Part shown: piece after piece, positions 35,003-42,997 of the stretch
How the letters are laid out: each line of letters starts with the position of its first letter
Position numbering within the stretch: position 1 is the first letter of the stretch
From: JAJNPS01 sp031378845
GTDB taxonomy: Bacteria > Pseudomonadota > Alphaproteobacteria > Rhodobacterales > Rhodobacteraceae
Assembly: GCA_031378845.1 (NCBI GenBank)
Contig: JANNES010000016.1
Location: 61,653-125,652, forward strand
Direction: 5' to 3'
DNA: 64,000 nucleotides
Position numbers and translations under genes: made by a program
The notes under the pieces: model-generated
The model's database searches: none
Told to the model about the DNA's origin: nothing
What the model saw: only the letters and a program-made list of their open reading frames with translations

Positions 35003-36264
35003 CAGCCCGCAACCTTTGCCAAAACCAGGCTGGCATTCGTGCCGCCGAACCCAAAGGAATTGGACAGCGCCACGTCGATCCGGCGCTTTACCGCCGTGTT
35101 GGCCACAAGGTCCAGCTTTGGTGCCACAGCGGGGTTATCCAGATTGATCGTGGGCGGTGCGACCTGATCACGGATTGCCAGCACGCAGAAGATCGCCTCC
35201 ACCGCGCCTGCCGCCCCCAAAAGATGCCCGATGCTCGACTTGGTTGACGACATCGTGGCCTTCGCCGCCGCATCGCCCAATAGCCGCTCTACTGCGCCCA
35301 GCTCGATGGTGTCGGCCATCGTGCTGGTCCCGTGAGCGTTGATGTAGTCCACCGCCGCGGGCTCCAGACCGGCCCGCTTCAGCGCCATCTGCATGGACCG
35401 AAAGCCGCCCTCGCCATCCTCAGAAGGTGCCGTGATATGATGCGCATCTCCCGACAAGCCATAGCCCACCACTTCGGCATAAATCTTGGCGCCACGTGCA
35501 CGCGCGTGCTCATATTCCTCCAGTACGACGACGCCTGCACCTTCGCCCATCACGAAACCATCGCGATCCGCATCATAAGGTCTGCTGGCTTTGGCGGGAT
35601 CATCCGCGCGCTTGGTCGAAAGCGCTTTGCACGCATTGAACCCGGCGATGCCGATCTCGCAGATCGGACTTTCCGCGCCACCGGCAACCATCACATCGGC
35701 GTCACCCCACTGGATCAATCGCGCCGCATCGCCGATGGCATGCGCCCCGGTCGAGCACGCCGTCACGACGGCATGGTTCGGCCCCTTAAAGCCGAACCGG
35801 ATCGACACCTGACCCGAGATCAGGTTGATCAGCGCGCCCGGGATAAAGAACGGGCTTACGCGCTTGGGGCCCTTTTCCTTGATCAGCAAGGCGGTCTCTG
35901 CGATCGAGGCAAGCCCGCCGATCCCCGATCCGATCATCACGCCTGTGCGGCACCGTGCGTCTTCGTCTGCGGGTTCCCATCCGGAATCCCGCACCGCTTG
36001 CACCGCCGCTGCCATGCCGTAGACGATAAAGTCGTCAACTTTACGCTGGTCTTTCGGCTCCATCCAGTCATCTGGATTAAACGTGCCATCCGTCCCGTCT
36101 CCGCGGGGGATCTCGCACGCGTACTTGGTTATGACCAGCGCAGGATCAAACCGCGTAATTGGCCCCGCGCCTGATTTCCCGGCAATGAGCCGGATCCAGG
36201 TGTCTTCGACCCCACACGCCAGCGGCGTGACCATCCCCAACCCCGTGATCACGACGCGACGCAT
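35002..36264 (-). CDS. fabF: 3-oxoacyl-[ACP] synthase II
   Basis: 420 residues. Elongating condensing enzyme of type II fatty acid synthesis. The catalytic Cys is in VVTACSTGAHAIGDA (Cys170), the first His in NAHGTSTMADT and the second in SSIGHLLGAAGA, all intact. In most relatives it follows acpP closely, but here about 2.2 kb lies between, holding the agmatinase-like gene and the glycosyltransferase remnant. It overlaps mltG by one base. Confidence 0.97.
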   Translation of the reverse strand: MRRVVITGLGMVTPLACGVEDTWIRLIAGKSGAGPITRFDPALVITKYACEIPRGDGTDGTFNPDDWMEPKDQRKVDDFIVYGMAAAVQAVRDSGWEPADEDARCRTGVMIGSGIGGLASIAETALLIKEKGPKRVSPFFIPGALINLISGQVSIRFGFKGPNHAVVTACSTGAHAIGDAARLIQWGDADVMVAGGAESPICEIGIAGFNACKALSTKRADDPAKASRPYDADRDGFVMGEGAGVVVLEEYEHARARGAKIYAEVVGYGLSGDAHHITAPSEDGEGGFRSMQMALKRAGLEPAAVDYINAHGTSTMADTIELGAVERLLGDAAAKATMSSTKSSIGHLLGAAGAVEAIFCVLAIRDQVAPPTINLDNPAVAPKLDLVANTAVKRRIDVALSNSFGFGGTNASLVLAKVAG

Positions 36265-36404
36265 TCAGTCCACTCCCTGCAGTTCTTGCCCTTTAGGGGG
36301 TGATACACGCCCGCCCAAGGCCACGCAACACAAGGCAATCGACGTCGGTTCTGTGCCGCTCGTATCCGCTCACCAACAAGGACGCGGCTGCGATCCCCGG
36401 CACC

Positions 36405-36953
36405 GGACCTCGCGATTGACGCGCCGGGCCATTCGCGGAAAACGCGAAAGACGCCAAACCTGTCAATCCATTTGCGATCCCTGACATCGGCAAACGAAGG
36501 CCGCTGAATTGCCAAAGGAGGGCTGGCAAGAACCGTCAAGTTGTCGGGGTTGTCCGTGCGAAAGGGACAGTTTGCGCCGTTGACATCCATCCGCCCTGCG
36601 AGGGGATCGCCGGGTCCGCGTAACAAGATCGCGTGCAGCTAGTCGCGGGCGGGTTCGACGACGGGGCCATGAAACGCACCAAAATGCGTCAGGGGAATCG
36701 GTCCACATGGCTTTGCGTCCATCAGTCGCGCTGAACCATTAAGCCTCTTGCCCTCGACGGCTGTTTCCAGAATGTCCAGATGACTTAGTGCACAGCCGCG
36801 CCAGCCAAAAGACAAAAAACCAGCCTTATCCTTAGGACGGATTGCACCAAAGAGGTAGGTGGTCTTGTCGTCGAATGCCGATCCGATCCTGGCCAGTTCG
36901 ACCGTGGCCTTCTGTGACCGATCCGATCGACAGGGCAAATTGACAACCATCAT
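36405..36953 (-). pseudogene. Decayed glycosyltransferase, family 25 type
   Basis: The N-terminal part (MMVVNLPCRSDRSQ, later GFLSFGWRGCALSHLDIL) and a C-terminal part (PIPLTHFGAFHGPVVEP, then FRTDNPDNLTVLASPPLAIQR and KWIDRFGVFR) read as pieces of one family-25 (LPS-type) glycosyltransferase in one frame. An amber codon interrupts it at 36639-36641, and the central region with the usual ExDD catalytic motif is missing, roughly 70 residues too few. Total length is about 183 codons against about 250 in family members. I therefore call it a pseudogene. The end point near 36405 is approximate. Confidence 0.6.
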
Positions 36954-37333
36954 AGGTCCCGCCAAACCAAACAAGCGCCGCGACGACCGCCTCGTGCTCC
37001 AGAATACCACCCGGTGCCGCGCCAGCCTTGACCTACGCCGCTTCGGGCCACGGGTCGAACGCAGTTCCATAGCCGCGATAGGCTTGAAACATAACGGTTT
37101 ACCCGAAAAGTACGCCCGTGCAGCGATCCGTGATTGCCCACTGGCCAAACCCTATTCCTGCCAATGCCCTGCATTGATCAAGACCGATGTCCGGTTTGTC
37201 GCCTTGGTTCGGGCTGGCACACAAATCCGTCCGGCGATCTCAGCGTCTGCCCACCGCTCGGCAAATCTGGCAAAAAAATCGCCCCACTGCATGTCATGCA
37301 AGATCAGCCGGTCACGCAACAGGTCCGGCACCG
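36954..37333. other. Gene-free stretch with possible coding remnants
   Basis: No intact gene is seen between the decayed glycosyltransferase and the agmatinase stop. The minus strand shows short protein-like segments in two frames: about 60 codons ending at 37152 (with DRLILHDMQWGDFFARF), and a short one near 37095-37030 (FQAYRGYGTAFDPW) broken by stops. These look like remains of further genes but I cannot assign families. Confidence 0.35.
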
Positions 37334-38278
37334 TCACCGTTGCATTCCCCGCGCGATCACCCCCATCACCGCCGCCAATAGTTGCGCCGCAGTGGTTGCC
37401 CCTAACCCGTCCACATCGCGGCCCGGCATGAATTCCACCATGTCGAACCCCGCGATGCCGGCCTTTTCGGCGACCGCGCCAATCAACTCCAGCACCTGCC
37501 AATAGCCAAGGCCCCCCGCCGTCCGCCCGATGACCGCTGGCATGACCCCGGGATCCAGCGCGTCGAGATCAAGACAGATGATCACCTCCGCGCCATCCGG
37601 GACGAGATCGACCGCTCGCCAGACGCCGGAACGAGCCACCTCGCCGGCGGGCACAAAGCTGACACCCCAGTCCAGTGCGTCGGCCAGATCGCTGTCGCGG
37701 GCCGAACCGATCCCACGGCTGCCGACCTGAATGATCCGTTCCACATGCCCCATTTCCGAGGCGCGCCGCATGGTGGAGGACAGCCCCAGCCGTTCACCCT
37801 GCACCTCGTCGCGCCAGTCGATATGCGCGTCAATTTGTAGGATTGTGAACCGTCGTCCACGCGCAGCATAGGCTTCCAGCATCGGCACGGGCAAGCTGTC
37901 ATCCCCACCGATCAAGATCGGCACGGCCCCGCGATCAAGCACCAGATTGATCGCCCCGAAAATCCGCGACCTATTACCCTGCGGGTCCGCCTCATCCTGA
38001 GGCAGATCGCCGGCGTCCACCGCTTCGATGCCCAGCGGCAGAACAGGTCCGCCCAAATCGAAATTCACGTGGCCGAGGTTCGCCGCATAGGCCGCCCCCG
38101 CAGCCCTGATCGCCGCCGGTCCGCCCGCGCAGTAGAAGCCGACCGAAGGATAAGGCGTGCAGCCATCCGCCCCGATCAACGCGATCGGGGCTGTCAGCCG
38201 GCTCAGATCGCGGCACTTCGGAATGCCCATGAACGTATCGACCAAGCCGGACCCGAACATCGTCCCAAGCGTTGTCAT
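37334..38278 (-). CDS. Agmatinase/ureohydrolase family protein
   Basis: 314 residues from the ATG at 38278 (MTTLGTMFGSG). Ureohydrolase motifs are DAHIDWRD and CLDLDALDPG, supplying five of the six usual Mn ligands. The first motif, normally GGDHS, reads GGDDS, so a ligand His is replaced by Asp. The enzyme would hydrolyse a guanidino compound to urea plus amine, but agmatine as substrate is uncertain. It lies inside the fab cluster between acpP and fabF and is downstream of an acpP terminator, so it probably has its own promoter. Confidence 0.88.
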   Translation of the reverse strand: MTTLGTMFGSGLVDTFMGIPKCRDLSRLTAPIALIGADGCTPYPSVGFYCAGGPAAIRAAGAAYAANLGHVNFDLGGPVLPLGIEAVDAGDLPQDEADPQGNRSRIFGAINLVLDRGAVPILIGGDDSLPVPMLEAYAARGRRFTILQIDAHIDWRDEVQGERLGLSSTMRRASEMGHVERIIQVGSRGIGSARDSDLADALDWGVSFVPAGEVARSGVWRAVDLVPDGAEVIICLDLDALDPGVMPAVIGRTAGGLGYWQVLELIGAVAEKAGIAGFDMVEFMPGRDVDGLGATTAAQLLAAVMGVIARGMQR

Positions 38279-38424
38279 CTCTGCCCCGCTGCCGCGCCGA
38301 TTGTGCTGGCAGCACTGTGCAGCCAATGTCGTCAGCCCAGCAAGTTACGATTGCCAAGCGATGCCGGACAGCGGCAATTGCCCGCCTGCCTGCAGGCCGT
38401 GACCCGCAAGGCCTGCGCATATGC

Positions 38425-38448
38425 AAAACGGCGTCCCAGGGGACGCCG
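38425..38448 (-). terminator. Intrinsic terminator after acpP
   Basis: On the minus strand CGGCGTCC, 4-base loop, GGACGCCG, then TTTTG: a perfect 8-bp stem with a short T-tract, 31 bases after the acpP stop. It separates the fabD-fabG-acpP transcript from the agmatinase-like gene. Confidence 0.75.
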
Positions 38449-38478
38449 CAATGACAATCAACTCGACAACGCCTGGGG

Positions 38479-38712
38479 TCAGGCAGCTTCCGATATGAAC
38501 TTTACCGCGTCACCAAAGGTCTGGATCGTTTCGGCGGCGTCATCGGGGATCTCGATGCCGAACTCTTCTTCGAACGCCATCACCAGTTCCACGGTGTCAA
38601 GGCTGTCTGCGCCCAGATCGTCGATGAACGAGGCATTCTCGGTCACCTTGTCCTCTTCGACGCCCAGATGCTCGACGACGATCTTCTTCACACGGGTCGC
38701 GATGTCGCTCAT
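38479..38712 (-). CDS. acpP: Acyl carrier protein
   Basis: 77 residues, very acidic. The phosphopantetheine attachment site is Ser37 in GADSLDTVELVMAFEEEF. Carries growing acyl chains in fatty acid synthesis and lipid assembly. It follows fabG after about 200 bases and is succeeded by a clear terminator. Codon use and size are standard. Confidence 0.98.
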   Translation of the reverse strand: MSDIATRVKKIVVEHLGVEEDKVTENASFIDDLGADSLDTVELVMAFEEEFGIEIPDDAAETIQTFGDAVKFISEAA

Positions 38713-38910
38713 TTTCTTTCCTCTGTGGTTGACGGGCGTGTCGCCCGCACTCTCTTGACGCGACCGACGGGGTTGGCCTTCACCCCTCCCACGGTTTCGC
38801 AGCGCCTATAGCAAGGGGAATGCGCCAAGGCAAACGCTTTCCAAGTGTGATCGGCAACATGGTGCAAGTGCGCGCAAGCGGTTTTGGTTCGCCGACCCGC
38901 GCATCTGCAG

Positions 38911-39648
38911 TCACACCATCTCCATGCCGCCGTTCACATGCAGGGTCGCCCCGGTGACATAGGCCGCTTCGCACGATGCGAGGAAGAGGACCGCAGCAGC
39001 GATCTCGGCAGGCTCGCCCATGCGTCCGGCGGGCACGACCCCGAGGATGGCGGCTCGTTGCGCATCGGTGAGTTTGTCGGTCATCGCGGTCGCGATGAAA
39101 CCCGGCGCCACGCAGTTGACGGTGATGCCGCGGCTTGCCACCTCGGCAGCCATGGATTTCGACATGCCGACCATGCCCGCCTTGCTTGCGGCATAATTCA
39201 CCTGGCCCGCGTTCCCCGTGGTGCCCACGACCGAAGATATGTTGATGATCCGTCCCCAGCGCGCCTTCATCATACCACGAACTGCCGCGCGGCACAGCCG
39301 GAACGTCGCCGTCAGATTAACGTCGATAACCGATGCCCAGTCCTCATCCGACATCCGCATCGCAAGCCCGTCTTTGGTGATCCCGGCATTGTTGACCAGG
39401 ATATCGACAGAACCCATCGCCTCGATGCCACGTTTGATCAGCCCTTCAACCTCTTCGGCCACCGACAGATTGCACGAAAGAACATGTGCCCGCGTGCCCA
39501 GTTCCGCCGCCAGCGCCTCCAGCGGTTCCAACCGCGTCCCAGACAGGCCAACAGACGCCCCGGCCGCATGCAGGACCCTTGCGATATCTGCCCCGATCCC
39601 ACCTGACGCGCCCGTGACCAACGCCGATTTCCCGGTCAGATCAAACAT
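38911..39648 (-). CDS. fabG: 3-oxoacyl-[ACP] reductase
   Basis: 245 residues, short-chain dehydrogenase fold. NADPH-binding TGASGGIGADIA near residue 12, NNAGITKDGL, the catalytic Ser region INISSVVGTTGN and YAASKAGMVGM (Tyr and Lys) are complete. Reduces beta-ketoacyl-ACP. The start at 39648 (MFDLTGKSALVTG) overlaps the fabD end by eight bases. A longer in-frame start has no support. Confidence 0.97.
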   Translation of the reverse strand: MFDLTGKSALVTGASGGIGADIARVLHAAGASVGLSGTRLEPLEALAAELGTRAHVLSCNLSVAEEVEGLIKRGIEAMGSVDILVNNAGITKDGLAMRMSDEDWASVIDVNLTATFRLCRAAVRGMMKARWGRIINISSVVGTTGNAGQVNYAASKAGMVGMSKSMAAEVASRGITVNCVAPGFIATAMTDKLTDAQRAAILGVVPAGRMGEPAEIAAAVLFLASCEAAYVTGATLHVNGGMEMV

Positions 39649-40582
39649 CGCCTGCCCCCTTTGCCGCCGCAATATCCTGCGGTGTCCCGATGGCCCGCGT
39701 CACCGCACTCTCGGCGGTGCGCTTGATCATCCCCGACAACGCCTTGCCAGCGCCGATCTCCCAATACTCGATCACCCCGGCCCCCTGCATCCACAGCACA
39801 CTTTCCCGCCAGCGCACCGATCCTGTCACCTGCGCCACCAACAGCGCGCGAATGCGGTCCGGCTCAGTCACAGCCTCGGCACGAACATTGACGACAATCG
39901 GCACGGACGGCGCCGAAATCACGACAGCCGCAAGTGCCTCAGACATCACCGCCGCCGCCGGCTGCATCAGGGCGCAATGGAACGGGGCAGAGACCGGCAG
40001 GATCAAGGCCCGCCGGGCGCCGCGCGCCTTGGCGATCTCGACCGCGCGCTCAACGGCCTCTTTGTGGCCCGAAACCACGACCTGCATCGGATCGTTGTCG
40101 TTTGCTGCCTGACAGACCTGTCCCTGCGCCGCCTCTGCCGCCACCTCCGTGGCAACGACAAAATCCAGCCCCAACAGCGCGGCCATCGCACCCACACCCA
40201 CCGGCACCGCCTCTTGCATCGCCTTGCCGCGAATGCGCAGCAGCCGCGCGGTATCGGCCAGACCCAAGGATCCGATCGCGCAGAGCGCGGAATACTCGCC
40301 CAAGGAATGCCCCGCGACAAAGCTTGCCACCTGCAGCCCCAGACCCTCCGCCTCCAGCGCGCGCAAGGCCGCAATAGATGTCGCCATCAGCGCAGGCTGC
40401 GCATTCTGCGTCATTGTCAGTGCATCTTGCTCACCCTCAAAGATCAGCGCCGACAGCTTTTCGTCCAACGCGGAATCAACCTCGTCAAAGACCGCCCGAG
40501 CGGCAGGATAAGCCTCGGCCAGTGCCTTTCCCATCCCAATGGTCTGGGCCCCCTGGCCTGGAAAAACGAATGCGCGGCTCAT
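39641..40582 (-). CDS. fabD: Malonyl-CoA:ACP transacylase
   Basis: 313 residues. Active-site Ser93 in GHSLGEYSAL, N-terminal FVFPGQGAQTIGMGK, and the later catalytic His in SAPFHCALM. Loads malonyl units on ACP. The start at 40582 (MSRAFVFPGQ) is chosen since a longer extension to 40762 reads into the divergent promoter region of rpsF. First gene of fabD-fabG-acpP. Confidence 0.97.
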   Translation of the reverse strand: MSRAFVFPGQGAQTIGMGKALAEAYPAARAVFDEVDSALDEKLSALIFEGEQDALTMTQNAQPALMATSIAALRALEAEGLGLQVASFVAGHSLGEYSALCAIGSLGLADTARLLRIRGKAMQEAVPVGVGAMAALLGLDFVVATEVAAEAAQGQVCQAANDNDPMQVVVSGHKEAVERAVEIAKARGARRALILPVSAPFHCALMQPAAAVMSEALAAVVISAPSVPIVVNVRAEAVTEPDRIRALLVAQVTGSVRWRESVLWMQGAGVIEYWEIGAGKALSGMIKRTAESAVTRAIGTPQDIAAAKGAGDV

Positions 40583-40810
40583 CAGTGACTCCCTCTCCCG
40601 GTGATCACCCGAATATCCCGCCAGCCCGCGTGACGCAATCGTTCCGACACACCTCCCACAACCCCGGCAAAGCCTTGCATCCTCACCCGCAATCTGTATA
40701 AGGCCCCATCCTTGCAGCATTCCCATGAACCGGCGCAGCCTCTCGTGGACGGGCCGCTGCAAGGAGTTTCGCCCGTCCTATGAAATGCGCCTTGAAAAGC
40801 TGGAGACCGC

Positions 40811-41275
40811 ATGCCGCTTTATGAGCATGTCTTTATCGCGCGTCAGGACTTGTCCAACACGCAAGCCGAAGGCCTTATCGAACACTTTTCGACCGTCCTT
40901 TCGGACAACGGCGGCAAAGTCGTTGAAAACGAATACTGGGGCGTCAAGACGATGGCCTACAAGATCAACAAGAACCGCAAGGGCCACTATGCTTTCCTCA
41001 AGTCCGATGCACCAGCATCGGCCGTGCAGGAAATGGAACGGCTGATGCGTCTGCATGATGACGTCATGCGCGTGTTGACTATCAAGGTCGACAAGCACGG
41101 CGAGGGCCCGTCGGTCCAGATGCAGAAACGTGACGACCGTGACCGTGGTGACCGTCCCGAGATGGGCTTTGGCGGCGAACGCCGCGAGCGTCCGTCCTTT
41201 GGCGACCGCCCGGACCGTGGCGGCGACCGCGGTGACCGCGGTGACCGTCCGTCGTTCGGCGCACCGCGTCGTTGA
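40811..41275 (+). CDS. rpsF: 30S ribosomal protein S6
   Basis: 154 residues. The S6 domain (residues 1-95: PLYEHVFIARQDLSN, ENEYWGVKTMAYKINKN, RLMRLHDDVMRVLTIKVDKH) is followed by a long tail from about 100 made of Arg/Asp/Gly repeats (DRDRGDRPEM, DRGGDRGDRGDRPSFG), which is far longer than in E. coli. It binds S18 in the platform of the small subunit. Twenty-four bases before rpsR, same operon with rplI. It is divergent from fabD with a 228-base promoter region. Confidence 0.97.
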   Translation: MPLYEHVFIARQDLSNTQAEGLIEHFSTVLSDNGGKVVENEYWGVKTMAYKINKNRKGHYAFLKSDAPASAVQEMERLMRLHDDVMRVLTIKVDKHGEGPSVQMQKRDDRDRGDRPEMGFGGERRERPSFGDRPDRGGDRGDRGDRPSFGAPRR

Positions 41276-41299
41276 TCAGGTAGGCAAAGGATATAAACC

Positions 41300-41527
41300 A
41301 TGGCGAACAAACCGTTTTTCCGCCGCCGCAAGGTTTGCCCCTTCTCGGGCGACAATGCTCCGGCCATCGACTACAAAGATACCCGTCTGCTGCAGCGCTA
41401 TGTCTCCGAACGCGGCAAGATCGTGCCGTCGCGGATTACCGCTGTCTCTGCCAAAAAGCAGCGCGAACTGGCCGCCGCGATCAAGCGCGCGCGCTTTCTC
41501 GCCCTGCTGCCCTATGCCGTGAAATAA
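41300..41527 (+). CDS. rpsR: 30S ribosomal protein S18
   Basis: 75 residues. NKPFFRRRKVCPFSG at the start and DYKDTRLLQRYVSERGKIVPSR are diagnostic. It binds S6 and 16S rRNA in the platform. The gene is 12 bases before rplI, in the standard rpsF-rpsR-rplI order. Confidence 0.98.
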   Translation: MANKPFFRRRKVCPFSGDNAPAIDYKDTRLLQRYVSERGKIVPSRITAVSAKKQRELAAAIKRARFLALLPYAVK

Positions 41528-41539
41528 GGAGCGCCAGAC

Positions 41540-42124
41540 ATGCAAGTGATCCTTCTTCAGCGCGTACCCAAGCTGGGCCAGATGGGCGAAGTCGTCAACG
41601 TCAAGGACGGCTACGGCCGCAACTACCTGCTTCCGCAGGGCAAAGCGTTGCGCGCCAATGATGGCAACATCAAATCGTTCGAGGCTAAAAAAGCACAGCT
41701 TGAGGCCGTGAACCTCGAGACCAAGAGCGAGGCCGAAGCGATCGGCGCGCAACTTGATGGCCAGACCTTTGTCGTGATCCGTTCTGCGTCCGACGCAGGC
41801 GCTCTTTACGGCTCGGTCACCACACGCGATGCGGCCGACGCGGCGACCTCCGCCGGGTTCACCGTGAACCGGGCACAGGTCGTGCTGGATCGTCCGATCA
41901 AGGATTTGGGCATGCACACGATTTCCGTCGTGCTGCACCCCGAGGTGATCGCCAAGGTCCGTCTGAACATCGCCCGCTCCGTCGAAGAGGCTGAATTGCA
42001 GGCCTCGGGCAAGTCGATCCAGGAACTCGCCGCCCAGGCCGAAGCCGAAGCGGAGTTCGAGATTGCCGAGCTTTTCGACGAAATGGGTGCCGCCAACGAC
42101 ATCGATCCGCGCGACGAGCGCTAA
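41540..42124 (+). CDS. rplI: 50S ribosomal protein L9
   Basis: 194 residues. Opening MQVILLQRVPKLGQMG and KDGYGRNYLLPQGKAL form the N-terminal rRNA-binding domain, and the long helix (AKKAQLEAVNLETKSEAEAIGAQ) with C-terminal domain follow. The acidic C-terminal extension (AEAEAEFEIAELFDEMG) is usual in alphaproteobacteria. Its transcript ends in a strong hairpin terminator. Confidence 0.97.
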   Translation: MQVILLQRVPKLGQMGEVVNVKDGYGRNYLLPQGKALRANDGNIKSFEAKKAQLEAVNLETKSEAEAIGAQLDGQTFVVIRSASDAGALYGSVTTRDAADAATSAGFTVNRAQVVLDRPIKDLGMHTISVVLHPEVIAKVRLNIARSVEEAELQASGKSIQELAAQAEAEAEFEIAELFDEMGAANDIDPRDER

Positions 42125-42148
42125 GGCGCGCGATCGCGTCAACTACGG

Positions 42149-42182
42149 ACCGCGCCCGGGCAACCCGGCGCGGTTTTTCTTT
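42149..42182 (+). terminator. Strong intrinsic terminator of the rpsF-rpsR-rplI operon
   Basis: ACCGCGCC with extended GGG/CCC inner pairing and GGCGCGGT, followed by TTTTTCTTTT. It lies 25 bases after the rplI stop. Confidence 0.92.
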
Positions 42183-42251
42183 TGGCATCTTCCGAGAAAT
42201 TGCAGGCCCATCGAACAGCGCGTCAATTCCCGAAAACGCCAGGAACAGGTT

Positions 42252-42788
42252 TCAGCCGAAAGCGCGTTGTGCAATCGCCGCGCGGGACATCGCGACTTGC
42301 TGCGCAAACGCATTGGTTGCGCTTGGCGTGACAGGGGGCAGCGCGGCTACGACTGTCTCGGCCCAATTGACGTAGTCCGATTGACGCTTGATTGGCCAGT
42401 CCGCAGGCGGTGAAACCCCAACAGCTTTTACATTGGACAGTTTGTCGCAAATCTTGACCAGCGCCGCCGTGGGCGATTTTTCAGGCGCTGAAAGTATTTG
42501 CAGTGCTTTGCGTCGTGCCTTTGGCAGTGCCTTGTCGTCAGTCAGTTCTGCGACAAGTGCGGCAACCTTCGTTCCAAACCGGGTAACAAGCTCAGCCGGC
42601 GACACATCGCAGTCCTCGACGGTATCGTGCAGCCAGGCCGCCATCACGGCATCCTCGCTGCCGCCAAACCCCGCCACCAATGTCGCGACATCTTCAAGGT
42701 GAACTCTGTAGGGCTCTGCTTTGACCCCTTTTCGTGTTTGCCCAAGATGGGCAAATTCCGCAAATGATCGAGCGTCTTTTATCGTCAA
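42252..42788 (-). CDS. HD-domain phosphohydrolase, RelA/SpoT-hydrolase-like
   Basis: 178 residues, starting with TTG at 42786-42788 with AGGAG 8 bases ahead, and no ATG alternative in the right place. The N-terminal pattern FAHLGQTRK...PYRVHLEDVATLV and MAAWLHDTVEDCDVS gives the HD metal site of the (p)ppGpp hydrolase type, then KICDKLSNVKAV, as in SpoT hydrolase and its small homologues (Mesh1-like). It may hydrolyse an alarmone or another nucleotide, but no synthetase domain is fused. Downstream of trigger factor on the same strand, with a terminator between. Confidence 0.82.
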   Translation of the reverse strand: MTIKDARSFAEFAHLGQTRKGVKAEPYRVHLEDVATLVAGFGGSEDAVMAAWLHDTVEDCDVSPAELVTRFGTKVAALVAELTDDKALPKARRKALQILSAPEKSPTAALVKICDKLSNVKAVGVSPPADWPIKRQSDYVNWAETVVAALPPVTPSATNAFAQQVAMSRAAIAQRAFG

Positions 42789-42943
42789 ATCTGCGATACT
42801 CCTGTTGGACAGATCTGTGCCACGCGCAATTGCTGCGCAAAATGTGCACTATTCCGTTGTTCATATGATGGGAAATGCGCGGTTAGAGACCACACAATAT
42901 GATTTTAGCACCATAAGCAGCGGACGACAAGCAGCGCGTCAAG

Positions 42944-42972
42944 CCAAAAAGGGCCGCGCCCAAGCGCGGCCC
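42944..42972 (-). terminator. Intrinsic terminator of tig
   Basis: Minus strand GGGCCGCGC, 4-base loop, GCGCGGCCC, then TTTTTGG. A 9-bp GC-rich stem with a T-tract about 26 bases after the tig stop. Confidence 0.9.
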
Positions 42973-42997
42973 CGGTCACATCCAGCCCGATCGCTGA

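Noticed and set aside
38279..38424. Possible guanidine riboswitch ahead of the agmatinase-like gene
   Set aside because: No match to the conserved core of the known guanidine riboswitch classes was visible.
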